DNA of 13,016 nt. Origin: an uncultured Mycoplasmatota bacterium (GTDB taxonomy: Bacteria > Bacillota_I > Bacilli_A > RF39 > UBA660). The stretch covers positions 1 through 13,016 of the forward strand of contig URYZ01000025.1 in the NCBI GenBank assembly GCA_900552235.1, written 5' to 3'. The position numbers and the translations under genes are program-made. The notes below the pieces were generated by a model. The model was given only the letters and a program-made list of their open reading frames with translations, did no database searches and was not told the origin of the DNA. This document shows positions 12,973 through 13,016 of the stretch, in pieces. Numbering within the stretch: the first letter of the stretch is position 1; the number at the start of each line of letters is the position of its first letter.

Positions 12973-13016
12973 TTACTCTCTGTCATCTTTTTCGTCCACA
13001 CTTTCATTGCTATGGG

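Overview
The window is very A+T-rich, and every complete gene is on the minus strand; only a 3' fragment at the left edge is on the plus strand. Several genes end in TGA, often inside ATGA start/stop overlaps, and TGG encodes Trp, so the standard bacterial code applies rather than the mycoplasma code. The gene order rpsU-yqeY-yqfC-yqfD-(...)-ybeY-dgkA-(...)-cdd-era-yqzL-recO is a classic Firmicutes arrangement. The yqfC/yqfD pair points to a spore-forming lineage. Together these suggest an uncultured low-GC member of the Bacilli, possibly a gut organism of the RF39/Erysipelotrichales kind. The taxonomy is inference.

Layout in transcription order (right to left). A bS21 gene (rpsU) lies at the right edge with a damaged or misassembled N-terminus, and is followed by a hairpin terminator. 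yqeY follows with its own terminator. Then comes a long, tightly packed operon: yqfC, yqfD, a VanZ-family membrane protein where phoH is usually found, ybeY, dgkA, four consecutive repeat-protein genes, cdd, era, yqzL and recO. Downstream are rpmF (own promoter, palindrome and terminator), two tandem paralogous RpoD-like sigma factors (extended -10 promoter), and an RNase J homologue lacking key metal ligands. The last ends in a terminator that overlaps the stop codon of a convergent gene.

The most unusual part is about 5840-9404. Four adjacent genes, coupled or nearly so, encode helical-repeat proteins resembling the mTERF (mitochondrial transcription termination factor) family, which is known mainly from eukaryotes. 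Two of them are a tandem duplicate: eight 35-residue repeats each, with a 1002-bp core identical base for base and all substitutions confined to the gene ends. They sit among genes for rRNA processing and ribosome assembly (ybeY, era), membrane lipid recycling (dgkA) and nucleoside metabolism (cdd). A role in RNA or ribosome biology is a reasonable guess but unproven.

Other points of interest are the degenerate RNase J, the sigma pair, the VanZ replacement of phoH, the palindrome downstream of the rpmF promoter, and a short yqzL gene overlapping recO.
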